DNA of 40,407 nt from Candidatus Colenecus caballi. GTDB taxonomy: Bacteria; Bacteroidota; Bacteroidia; Bacteroidales; Bacteroidaceae. The notes beneath the pieces were generated by a model. The model saw only the letters and a program-made list of their open reading frames with translations, did not search any database and was not told the DNA's origin. Shown here one piece after another: positions 32,975 to 40,375 of the stretch (positions are counted from its first letter, which is position 1; each line of letters starts with the position of its first letter). Both the position numbers and the translations under genes were made by a program. Location: assembly GCA_018065615.1 (NCBI GenBank), contig JAGHSY010000035.1, positions 1-40,407 on the forward strand, in the 5' to 3' direction.

Positions 32975-33814
32975 ATGAAATACTCATTCGATGATTTGAA
33001 GGGCCGCAACTGCGTGATAACCGGCGGATTCGGTATCATAGGCATGGCCCTGACGCGCGGTCTTGCATCCTGCGGTGTCAATCTGGCTGTCATTGGCCGC
33101 AACCCTGCAACCCCTGACAAGGCAAAGGCAATTGCTGCGGAGTTTGGAATAAAGTGCGTTGGCATATCGGCCAGCGTAACGGAAAAGGCACAGCTTGAGG
33201 CTGCACGTGAAGTTATTCACCGCGAACTTGGAAAGATTGACATCCTTATCAACTGCGCCGGCGGCAATTCGCCCAAGGCAACCTGCAAGGTGGAGCAGAT
33301 GTCCAAGTCCGATGACCTGGCAGACACGTTCTACGGTCTTGACATGGCCGGATTCCATGATGTGTTTGATTTGAATTTCATAGGTACGCTGCTGCCCACA
33401 ATGGTATTCACCACTGACATGATTGAAAACGGCAAGGGCAATGTGCTGAACATCTCCTCCATGAATTCAATCCGTCCGCTGACAAAGATTCCGGCATATT
33501 CGGCAGCCAAGGGCTCAATCAACAACTTCACCCAGTGGTACGCCGTTCATGTGGCACAGATGGGCATACGCTGCAATGCAATTGCTCCGGGTTTCTTCCT
33601 GACCGACCAGAACCGTTTCCTGCTTACCGATGAACAGACCGGCGCGCTGAAACCCCGTGGCAAGAAGATCATAGCCAATACGCCGACACACCGTTTCGGC
33701 GAGCCCGAAGAGATTGTTGGCACCATGCTCTACCTTCTCAGTGACATATCGGCCTTTGTGACCGGCGTGGTCATTCCGGTCGATGGCGGCTACGCGGCCT
33801 TTGGTGGCGTATAA
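32975..33814 (+). CDS. uxuB: SDR-family D-mannonate oxidoreductase (fructuronate reductase)
   Basis: A 279-residue short-chain dehydrogenase. The NAD(P) glycine motif is TGGFGIIG, followed by NCAGG, the catalytic Ser in ISSMNSIRP and YSAAK; the substrate loop GFFLTDQNRFLL and the end GVVIPVDGGYAAF are present. It resembles the SDR-type D-mannonate oxidoreductases of Bacillus and Bacteroidales, unrelated to the E. coli UxuB fold, so the symbol denotes function only. The context supports reduction of fructuronate to D-mannonate: it is divergent from uxaE-uxaC. A 2-keto-3-deoxygluconate-type SDR would be the main alternative. Confidence 0.78.
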   Translation: MKYSFDDLKGRNCVITGGFGIIGMALTRGLASCGVNLAVIGRNPATPDKAKAIAAEFGIKCVGISASVTEKAQLEAAREVIHRELGKIDILINCAGGNSPKATCKVEQMSKSDDLADTFYGLDMAGFHDVFDLNFIGTLLPTMVFTTDMIENGKGNVLNISSMNSIRPLTKIPAYSAAKGSINNFTQWYAVHVAQMGIRCNAIAPGFFLTDQNRFLLTDEQTGALKPRGKKIIANTPTHRFGEPEEIVGTMLYLLSDISAFVTGVVIPVDGGYAAFGGV

Positions 33815-33851
33815 ATGAAAAAGGACCTCGGTTTGGAGGTCCTTTTTTCAT
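33815..33851. terminator. Bidirectional terminator between the SDR gene and gnd
   Basis: ATGAAAAAGGACCTC pairs with GAGGTCC-TTTTTT-CAT across a 6-base loop. With A and T runs on both sides it serves both convergent genes. Confidence 0.92.
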
Positions 33852-33855
33852 GGGT

Positions 33856-35313
33856 TTATGCCGTGTAGGTTCCGGATACGGTATCGCCTCCGTGACCGGT
33901 CCAGTTGGTGTGGAAGAATTCTCCGCGGGGCCTGTCGGTGCGTTCGTAGGTGTGGGCTCCAAAGTAGTCGCGCTGTGCCTGAAGCATGTTTGCGGGAAGG
34001 CGCTGGCTGCGGTAGCCGTCATAGTATTCAAGACCGGCGGCAAGGCACGGTACGGGAATGCCGTTGACAATGGCCTGGGCCACCACGTTGCGCCAGCTCT
34101 GCTGTGACTGTGCCAGTTTTTCCTGGAAGAACGAATCCATCATCAGGTTGGCCAGCTGCGGGTTCTTGATGAATGCATCCTTGATCTTGCCAAGGAACAC
34201 TGAACGTATTATGCAGCCGCCGCGCCACATCAGCGCAATGCCGCCGTAGTTCAGGTTCCAGCCGTATTCCTTTGCGGCTGCGCGCATAAGGGCGTACCCT
34301 TGTGCGTATGACACGACCTTGGCTGCAAACAGGGCCTTGCGCAGGTCCTCAAGGAATGCCGCGCGGTCACCAGTGAACTTAGCCCTGGCAGGTCCCTCAA
34401 GAACCTTGCTGGCAGCTGTGCGCTCGTCCTTCTGTGCAGACAGGCAGCGTGCAAAGACCGATTCTCCAATCAGTGTCAATGGAACGCCGTGGTCAAGTGC
34501 TGCAATGGCTGTCCATTTGCCTGTACCCTTCTGGCCGGCAGTGTCAAGTATGTAATCCAGAACGTACTTGCCGTCATCGTCCTTCTTGGCAAGTATGTCA
34601 CGGGTAATTTCTATAAGGTATGAGTCAAGGTCGCCGCGGTTCCACTCGGCAAAGGTCTCATGCATCTCCTGATTGGTCATGCCCAGATATTCCTTCATGA
34701 TCTGGTAGCATTCACAGATAAGCTGGATGTCACCGTACTCTATTCCGTTGTGGACCATCTTGACAAAGTGTCCGGCACCGTTCTCTCCAACCCAGTCGCA
34801 GCAGGGGGCTCCGTCCTCGACCTTGGCGCAGATGCTCTGGAAAATGGGCTTTACAATGGGCCATGCTGCGGGACTGCCGCCGGGCATCATGCTGGGGCCT
34901 TTCAGGGCGCCTTCCTCACCACCGGAAACTCCTGTCCCAATGTAGAGAAGTCCTTTGCTTTCTACGTATGCCGTGCGGCGTGCGGTGTCGGGGAAATGGG
35001 TGTTGCCGCCGTCAATGATTACATCGCCCTGTTCCAGCAGAGGAATCAGTTTGTCTATGAAATCATCGACTGCCTGTCCTGCCTTGACCATGAGGAACAC
35101 CTTGCGCGGACGTTCCAGGGACTGAATGAAATCTTCCAGACTGGTGGCTCCGTAAATGTTTTTACCCTTTCCGCGGGCGTTCATGAAATCATCGACCTTT
35201 GAAACGGTACGGTTGAAGACGCTGACTCTGAATCCTTTGCTCTCCATGTTGAGAACCAGATTCTCACCCATCACTGCAAGGCCTATAAGGCCGATGTCAC
35301 TTTTCTTTTCCAT
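33856..35313 (-). CDS. gnd: 6-phosphogluconate dehydrogenase (decarboxylating)
   Basis: Gnd oxidises and decarboxylates 6-phosphogluconate to ribulose 5-phosphate with NADP in the pentose phosphate pathway. The 485-residue protein is full length: GLIGLAVMGENLVLN (coenzyme fold), FNRTVSKVDDF, VSGGEEGALKGPSMMPGG, the catalytic Lys/Asn block GHFVKMVHNGIEYGD, LDTAGQKGTGKW and the C-terminal DYFGAHTYERTDRPRG tail. zwf and pgl, often beside it, are not here. It ends at the shared terminator with the SDR gene; closeness to the hexuronate genes may be incidental. Confidence 0.98.
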   Translation of the reverse strand: MEKKSDIGLIGLAVMGENLVLNMESKGFRVSVFNRTVSKVDDFMNARGKGKNIYGATSLEDFIQSLERPRKVFLMVKAGQAVDDFIDKLIPLLEQGDVIIDGGNTHFPDTARRTAYVESKGLLYIGTGVSGGEEGALKGPSMMPGGSPAAWPIVKPIFQSICAKVEDGAPCCDWVGENGAGHFVKMVHNGIEYGDIQLICECYQIMKEYLGMTNQEMHETFAEWNRGDLDSYLIEITRDILAKKDDDGKYVLDYILDTAGQKGTGKWTAIAALDHGVPLTLIGESVFARCLSAQKDERTAASKVLEGPARAKFTGDRAAFLEDLRKALFAAKVVSYAQGYALMRAAAKEYGWNLNYGGIALMWRGGCIIRSVFLGKIKDAFIKNPQLANLMMDSFFQEKLAQSQQSWRNVVAQAIVNGIPVPCLAAGLEYYDGYRSQRLPANMLQAQRDYFGAHTYERTDRPRGEFFHTNWTGHGGDTVSGTYTA

Positions 35314-35354
35314 ATTCTATAAACTTTTCATGCATTCTGTAACTGATAGGACTG

Positions 35355-35362
35355 CAAAGTTA
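35355..35362 (-). promoter_or_regulatory. -7 promoter element for gnd
   Basis: Minus-strand TAACTTTG (plus CAAAGTTA), a perfect TAnnTTTG, 41 bp before the gnd ATG. Confidence 0.6.
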
Positions 35363-35428
35363 CGGATAATTTCATTTAAAGCGGTTATTGCTTGTGCTTC
35401 AATCATGAATGCATATCGGGCTAATTTG

Positions 35429-35436
35429 TATATTTG
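35429..35436 (+). promoter_or_regulatory. -7 promoter element for the small barrel gene
   Basis: TATATTTG matches TAnnTTTG, 22 bp before the ATG at 35459. Confidence 0.6.
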
Positions 35437-35458
35437 CATCACAAAACTTAAAAAGGCT

Positions 35459-36009
35459 ATGAAAAAAATCTGTATTACATTTCTTGCAGCCATGTTTCTG
35501 GCTGCTCCTGCATTTGCGCAGAACAACGGCTGGTTCGTATCTCTTGGCGGTGGCGTCAACATAAATCAGGAAGGATACCGGCATGACGGAGGTTACGGCG
35601 TAGCTCCTGCGCTGTCTGTGGGAGCGGGAATGTGGTTTAGTCCTGATCTGGGCGTTAAACTTGGGTACGATGGAATGAAACTCAAAAATGACAAGTTCTT
35701 CAAGGACGGTGTGATTACAATGTCCTTTCCGCATCTCTGCTCTGGAATCTGTCAAATACCATTTCAGGTGATGATGAAAGCCGTGTGGTAAGTTTTGTCC
35801 CCTATGCCATGTTCGGTGCTTCGGTCGGCAGCAGGACGGCCCTTACGGCAGGCGCCGGTCTTTCCATGCCAATCAGTCTGAGCAGTGCCATAAGCATAGT
35901 CCCGGACATCAGGGTGTCTTACATTCAGGACAAGATATATACTGATGCTTATGACAAGGGACAGAATATGGTTTTTGAACCCACACTCAATTTGAGATAC
36001 AGTTTCTGA
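35459..36009 (+). pseudogene. Small outer-membrane beta-barrel protein gene with a one-base frameshift
   Basis: From ATG 35459 the frame gives a signal peptide (MKKICITFLAAMFLAAPAFA) and barrel strands (GWFVSLGGGVNINQEGY; PALSVGAGMWFSPDLGVKLG) up to NDKFFKDG near 35705. The continuation is one frame back: DYNVLSASLLWNLSN, VVSFVPYAMFGASVGSR, ending EPTLNLRYSF at 36009. A missing base between 35692 and 35720 explains the break; restored, the protein is about 183 residues with the terminal F of outer-membrane barrels (porin-family, OmpX/OmpW-like). Promoter and terminator are intact. Sequencing error or fresh mutation cannot be told apart here. Confidence 0.82.
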
Positions 36010-36028
36010 TTTGAAAGAATGGTTTAAA

Positions 36029-36062
36029 GAAAAGGGAAGAGCGGATCCGTTCTTCCCTTTTC
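36029..36062 (+). terminator. Terminator after the small barrel gene
   Basis: Perfect 12-bp stem GAAAAGGGAAGA / TCTTCCCTTTTC with a 10-base loop, 20 bp after the stop. It also faces the minus-strand small gene ending at 36086. Confidence 0.88.
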
Positions 36063-36085
36063 TTGTTTCCGAATGTAAATACAGA

Positions 36086-36226
36086 CTAATCTGCAAATCC
36101 GTTCTCTTCAAAACCTCCTGTGGGGAATGCAAGATCGTCAGAGAAAGAGAAAGGGGATGCCGGCAGAAGAACCCTTGCCTGAAGGGTTACAACCTTTATT
36201 AGTGGATTGATATATGTCTTCTTCAT
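36086..36226 (-). CDS. 46-residue small protein of the MKKxYxxP type
   Basis: An open frame of 46 codons starts 12 bp after the stop of the GLUG protein gene on the same strand. It begins MKKTYINPLIKVVTLQARVL, has a short hydrophobic stretch (RVLLPAS) and an acidic, Gly/Phe-containing tail (FSDDLAFPTGGFEENGFAD). From memory, Prevotella and Bacteroides genomes hold many unnamed peptides starting MKKxYxxPxIxVV with such tails, often near secreted-protein genes; I could not check this. The spacing suggests co-transcription with the large gene. Function unknown; it is not a signal peptide of the usual type. Confidence 0.65.
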   Translation of the reverse strand: MKKTYINPLIKVVTLQARVLLPASPFSFSDDLAFPTGGFEENGFAD

Positions 36227-36238
36227 AATTGTCTTTCT

Positions 36239-39200
36239 TTACTTGGTCAGATACTTCTTGCCGTTGATTATGCTTATGCCCGGCTGCGGTGAATCAATCT
36301 GCTGGCCTGCAAGGTTGAATATGCCGTAGGACGTGACATCGGACTGTGTGTCAGTCTGAACCAGTCTGATGCCTGTGACATTGTAGCCGTCATCCAGCAA
36401 CAGACTCAGAGAGCGGGGCGCAGAGGACATTTTTGGTGAAGGACCTTTAATGTATGCGCGCAGCGGTGAAATGGTAAGGCTGCTTGTGGCTCTCTTAATC
36501 TGACCTCCACTGATATAATAAAGTGTCTTCAGTTCTTCGCTGTCTGTAAACACCATGTTATTGCCGTCAATATCCAGATTGCCGGTCATTGTCCAGCCTG
36601 AAATTGTGATGTCATTAAGCGTTGTATCAAATTCATAACTGATGCTTACGAATTCATACGTGCTGTCCCTGGCAACCTGGAAAATGGCAGGAGTACCGGG
36701 CAGCAGACTGTCAACTGCATGGAAATGCAGCTGTGTTTCTTCACCGTCCGTGACATCTGTCAGGGTGTAGAATCTGATGAAGTCATTGGACCGGACCATG
36801 TATGGCAGTACGACCGTGCCGTATTTGCCGCTTACCTTTCTGCTGGTATAGATAGCCTTTCCATCGTTTCCATAAACTGTGTTCCGCGGATAAGTGGCGT
36901 TTTCATCGGAAATGTCCTGCTCCCACGGCAGTCCTACGCTGGCATCGTTGCTGCCGCCGTTCAGATTCAAGCACAGGGTGCCGTTCTTGGCATCGGCCTC
37001 AGTGAAAGTTCCAACTCCGTCCTGCAGCAGGTAACTGAGATCCCCGGCAACGTAGCAGTTGTGGATTTCAGGTGCAGCGGCATCATCACCGCGAACAAAG
37101 CCCTTGCCTGCCACGTAGCCCTTCACGCTGCCGGTGTTCCAGCAGGATGTGACCAGTGCGTTCTTCTTTGCAAAGCCGCAGAGTGCGGCAGACCGTTCGG
37201 TTGCATTGACAGAACCCATGTTGTAGCAGTTGTCAAGTGTAAGCTTCATGTAATCATCGGAATAGATGGCGCCTACAAGGCCTCCGCAGTCATAACTGCC
37301 GGTGATGGTTGCCGTATTGCCGCAGCCTGTTACCCGGATGTATCCTTCAGTGCTGTTCTTGTTTTCGGCATAACCTATTATTGCACCTATGCTGTGACCG
37401 CCACGGATTTCACCTGAGCCTATGAACAGGTCGCGCACTTCAGTGTTGATTCCTACCACTCCGAAGAAACCTATGCCGTTCTTTGACGCGTCATCAGCGG
37501 TAACAAGGTTGCTTATGGTGTGGCCGCCGCCATAGCAGATTCCTGAGAAGGGATGATCATAATTGCCTATTGGGACCCATGTTGAGCCATTGCAGTCAAT
37601 GTCTTCGGTGATATAGACAACGTAGCTGGCCTTGGTGTCATTGTTTACAGCCGTGCGCAGCGCATCAAGGTCCTCAACGCTGGAGACGGCAAACACATCG
37701 CTGTGCTTCTGCGGATTGACGGCTTCATGTGACGGATCCGGTACGGGATACTTGTCAACATCGGCAGTCTGATGCCAGGGTGCACTCTGGCCTTCCGCTC
37801 CTTTATTCAGCCAGCCGGCCACTGTTCCGCTTTCAAGCTGGTCTGCAGTTACTGGAATTCTCACAGTTGCATTCTCGTTGTAACTGAGGGCAAGATAGTA
37901 GCAATGGTCAATGCCTGAACCTTCGGGTGACAATTTGCCTATCGGGTCCCATTCACCGCCAGAGGAAGCGCCTGTGACAGTACCCACATTCAGGCAATAG
38001 CTCACTACATCGGCATTGCTGCCTTCGCCGAATATTCCGCCCACGTCTTCATATCCCTGTATTTCACCGGCATTGAGGCAGTTGGTAATCCTGTTCTTTG
38101 AAAGCTCCCGCATGAGTCCCACTATGCCGCCCACATAACTGTCACGGCACATGAGAGTGCCGTAGTTGGTGCAGCAGTCGAATACTGTTCCCTCGCATGT
38201 GCCGCATATTCCGCCCATTTCGTCATGTGCACCTATTTCAGCGTCGATAAGGTTGATAAGCGTGACTACAATACCGGTAGCGACAATGATCATAGTAACG
38301 GTGAAAGCGGCGCCGCAGGTGACGAATGACAGCAGGGCCAGTTCCACTCCGAACGAAACGGTTGACAGACCTATGGTGCCGAGAAACGAAGCGAAACCTG
38401 CCTTAAGGCTAAAATCCTGCTTGTCATACATTTTATTCAGGTCTGCAATTATATCATTGAAACTGTCAGTGATGTTCTTTTTTATTTTTCTTGTGCAGTT
38501 GAGGAAATCATCTTCCTTGCAATGCATCACATAGCCGCTGTTGCTGCAGTTCGAGAACACTGATTTGGAACTGTAGCCCACAATGCCTCCAATACGGTCG
38601 TCAAGCGCACCTACCGATGCAAAATTGACGCAGAACACGAACTGGTCGCTGTTGCTTTCGCCCACGAAACCGCCGGCGTAGGCATTGCCCCAGCTGCCGT
38701 CAGCATAGACGGTTGACATGGCGCTGTTGCTGCAGTCGCAATATACCGAATTGTAGCTAAGTCCCACGAAACCTCCGGCATAGTTGCCATCGACCGTCAC
38801 ATCGTTGCCCATACCCCTGACGTTGCGGAAATCGCAGCCTTCGGCCTTGCCCACAATGGCACCGGCCTCATCGTCGTCGTTGAATATGGAGACCTCCGAT
38901 ATGACTATCTGGTTGAAATTGCTGTTCTTTGCCGTACATGCCACGGCGCCGATGTCGTCATCGTCCCATTCAATGCGGAAATTCCGGATGACCAGATTCC
39001 TAAGCGTAGCACCGTTGAGAGCCTTGAATATGGGCTTTTTGACCCTGTCGTCGCCTGTCCCGCCGGTAAGGCTGTATAAGACGGCATCTCCTGATGCATT
39101 CGTGCCAAGGCCGTCAATGATTCCCTTGTAGGTGACATTAATCATGCCCATGTTACGTATGTCGATGTCGGCCGTCAGCCTGATGTTCTTATTATTTTCA

Positions 39201-39310
39201 GCTGCGGTCTTGAAGTCCTTGGCATTGTTTACTTCAACAAAAGTCTGCGCCATTGCTCCCGCACCTGTCAGCAACAGCATCACAATCAGAAAATATTTTC
39301 TCATGTTCAT
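36239..39310 (-). CDS. Large secreted GLUG-repeat protein with hydrophobic insertion
   Basis: A 1023-residue exported protein: signal peptide (FLIVMLLLTGAGAMAQ), then about ten GLUG-like beta-helix repeats of the pattern (A/V/I)GG-hydrophobic-VG...NC-N-x-G-x-V (e.g. AGGFVGESNSDQ, IGGIVGYSSKSVF, MGGICGTCEG, VGGIFGEGSN, CGGLVGAIYS), rich in Cys. Residues about 270-362 interrupt the repeats with a charged helix and about 55 hydrophobic residues. The C-terminal about 200 residues are beta domains ending YGIFNLAGQQID...GISIINGKKYLTK, like a type IX secretion sorting tail. Adhesion at the cell surface is likely. ATGs at 39310 and 39304 are both possible starts. Confidence 0.85.
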   Translation of the reverse strand: MNMRKYFLIVMLLLTGAGAMAQTFVEVNNAKDFKTAAENNKNIRLTADIDIRNMGMINVTYKGIIDGLGTNASGDAVLYSLTGGTGDDRVKKPIFKALNGATLRNLVIRNFRIEWDDDDIGAVACTAKNSNFNQIVISEVSIFNDDDEAGAIVGKAEGCDFRNVRGMGNDVTVDGNYAGGFVGLSYNSVYCDCSNSAMSTVYADGSWGNAYAGGFVGESNSDQFVFCVNFASVGALDDRIGGIVGYSSKSVFSNCSNSGYVMHCKEDDFLNCTRKIKKNITDSFNDIIADLNKMYDKQDFSLKAGFASFLGTIGLSTVSFGVELALLSFVTCGAAFTVTMIIVATGIVVTLINLIDAEIGAHDEMGGICGTCEGTVFDCCTNYGTLMCRDSYVGGIVGLMRELSKNRITNCLNAGEIQGYEDVGGIFGEGSNADVVSYCLNVGTVTGASSGGEWDPIGKLSPEGSGIDHCYYLALSYNENATVRIPVTADQLESGTVAGWLNKGAEGQSAPWHQTADVDKYPVPDPSHEAVNPQKHSDVFAVSSVEDLDALRTAVNNDTKASYVVYITEDIDCNGSTWVPIGNYDHPFSGICYGGGHTISNLVTADDASKNGIGFFGVVGINTEVRDLFIGSGEIRGGHSIGAIIGYAENKNSTEGYIRVTGCGNTATITGSYDCGGLVGAIYSDDYMKLTLDNCYNMGSVNATERSAALCGFAKKNALVTSCWNTGSVKGYVAGKGFVRGDDAAAPEIHNCYVAGDLSYLLQDGVGTFTEADAKNGTLCLNLNGGSNDASVGLPWEQDISDENATYPRNTVYGNDGKAIYTSRKVSGKYGTVVLPYMVRSNDFIRFYTLTDVTDGEETQLHFHAVDSLLPGTPAIFQVARDSTYEFVSISYEFDTTLNDITISGWTMTGNLDIDGNNMVFTDSEELKTLYYISGGQIKRATSSLTISPLRAYIKGPSPKMSSAPRSLSLLLDDGYNVTGIRLVQTDTQSDVTSYGIFNLAGQQIDSPQPGISIINGKKYLTK

Positions 39311-39342
39311 AGCAATGTGTCCGGTTATGTTTGCTTTCCTTT

Positions 39343-39358
39343 TATCTTTGCAAATTTA
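39343..39358. promoter_or_regulatory. Back-to-back divergent -7 elements
   Basis: TATCTTTG (39343-39350, plus strand, for the CBM9-like lipoprotein, 26 bp before its ATG) directly abuts CAAATTTA (39351-39358), which on the minus strand is TAAATTTG for the GLUG gene. The two could not be occupied by polymerase together. Confidence 0.6.
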
Positions 39359-39376
39359 GCAAATTCCTGTTTTTGT

Positions 39377-40129
39377 ATGAAAGTAAAACGCCCATCATTC
39401 TTTCCTTTTATTATTCTTACGCTGTGCGTGCTGTGCGGCTGTGAGAAGAATGACACTGACGGACCGGTAAAGTCCGATGGCATTGTGGCTGCAAAGATTC
39501 CCGTGTCCGATGTCCGTGCCGCTGAAATTCCGCAGCTGTTTGCATCGGAACAGATACAGTACAATGCGGTATCGGACCTGAACTGGCCTGAGCAGTATCC
39601 GTATCTGCCGCAGGTGGATTTTGCCGTTGCGCACAACGGCAGCAGCATACTGATACATTACCGCGTGACGGAGAAGAGGACCGTTGGTACCATGGAGAAT
39701 GACCTTGACGGCGTCTATAAGGAGTCATGCTGCGAATTCTTCTGCATGGAGCAGGGGGACAGCCTGTACTACAACATAGAGTCCAACTGCATAGGTTCAA
39801 TTCTTATGGAGTGCGGCAGCGGGCGTGCCGGCAGGACCATTTCAACAGCAGACAACCTGCAGCAGATTGACCGCTGGGCATCATTGGGCCGCAGTTCTGT
39901 GGGCACCATATCGGCCCGGACCCATTGGGAACTGGCGCTTGTCATACCGTTATCGGCCTTCTGGCGCCACTCTTACGGCACCCTTGACGGCAAGACCTTC
40001 CTGGCCAACGTCTATAACTGCGTTGGCAGCGGCGACGACCGCCAGTACGTGACCTGGTATCCCATTGTGTCCGCTGCGCCCGATTTCCATCGGCCCGAAT
40101 ACTTTGGGCGCATCCTTTTTGGCAAGTGA
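39377..40129 (+). CDS. Lipoprotein with a carbohydrate-binding family 9-like domain
   Basis: A 250-residue predicted lipoprotein, lipobox VLCGC (Cys 22). The rest resembles the CBM9-like domain that Bacteroidales often make as a free-standing protein: VDFAVAHNGSSILIHYRV, the aromatic binding-face block KESCCEFFCMEQGDSLYYN, NCIGSILMECGSGR, HWELALVIPLSAFW, TFLANVYNCVGSGDDRQYVTWYP and the closing FHRPEYFGRILF. Such proteins bind polysaccharide ends at the cell surface. I chose ATG 39377 because the upstream frame would precede the promoter. It is divergent from the GLUG gene, so both may be surface functions under linked control. Confidence 0.82.
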   Translation: MKVKRPSFFPFIILTLCVLCGCEKNDTDGPVKSDGIVAAKIPVSDVRAAEIPQLFASEQIQYNAVSDLNWPEQYPYLPQVDFAVAHNGSSILIHYRVTEKRTVGTMENDLDGVYKESCCEFFCMEQGDSLYYNIESNCIGSILMECGSGRAGRTISTADNLQQIDRWASLGRSSVGTISARTHWELALVIPLSAFWRHSYGTLDGKTFLANVYNCVGSGDDRQYVTWYPIVSAAPDFHRPEYFGRILFGK

Positions 40130-40137
40130 CCCCGGCC

Positions 40138-40168
40138 CTTGCATTTGTTCAGAATAACACTATATTTG
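40138..40168 (+). promoter_or_regulatory. Promoter before the short frames at the window edge
   Basis: CTTG (40138-40141), 19 bp, TATATTTG (40161-40168). A leader of about 70 bases would precede the ATG at 40244. Nothing else in the window explains this promoter. Confidence 0.6.
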
Positions 40169-40243
40169 CACACAGATACTGCCGGAAGCATATACTGATA
40201 CCGATGGCAATGTAATTTTTAATACCTTAAATTCCTTTTTATC

Positions 40244-40330
40244 ATGACTGAAATCTATTTAAAGGAGACTGAAGAAGTCTCATTTTCAGGCCGATACGCC
40301 GACCTGATGAACGATGTGGCGTTATCTTAA
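40244..40330 (+). CDS. Possible 28-residue peptide, or a short gene with a frameshift
   Basis: ATG 40244 opens MTEIYLKETEEVSFSGRYAD and stops after 28 codons at 40330. A second frame shifted by one base starts inside it (ATG 40314, MWRYLKWRIRRIITSILLSQ) and runs to 40388. Joined at about 40316 they would code for roughly 49 residues with an acidic N-terminus and a basic, amphipathic C-terminus. Both frames lie behind a good promoter. I do not recognise either; coding is uncertain. Confidence 0.35.
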   Translation: MTEIYLKETEEVSFSGRYADLMNDVALS

Positions 40331-40347
40331 GTGGAGGATAAGGCGAA

Positions 40348-40375
40348 TTATCACAAGTATATTGTTATCACAAGT
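40348..40375. repeat. 11-bp direct repeat at the window edge
   Basis: TTATCACAAGT occurs at 40348-40358 and again at 40365-40375, 17 bp apart centre to centre. It could be a regulator site for a gene beyond the edge, or arise by chance. Confidence 0.3.

Noticed and set aside
33856-35313. gnd as part of the hexuronate operon
   Set aside because: It faces the SDR gene across a bidirectional terminator and has its own promoter, so proximity alone is not evidence.
40348-40375. CRISPR array start
   Set aside because: Only two copies of an 11-bp unit with a 6-bp spacer; far too short for a CRISPR repeat.
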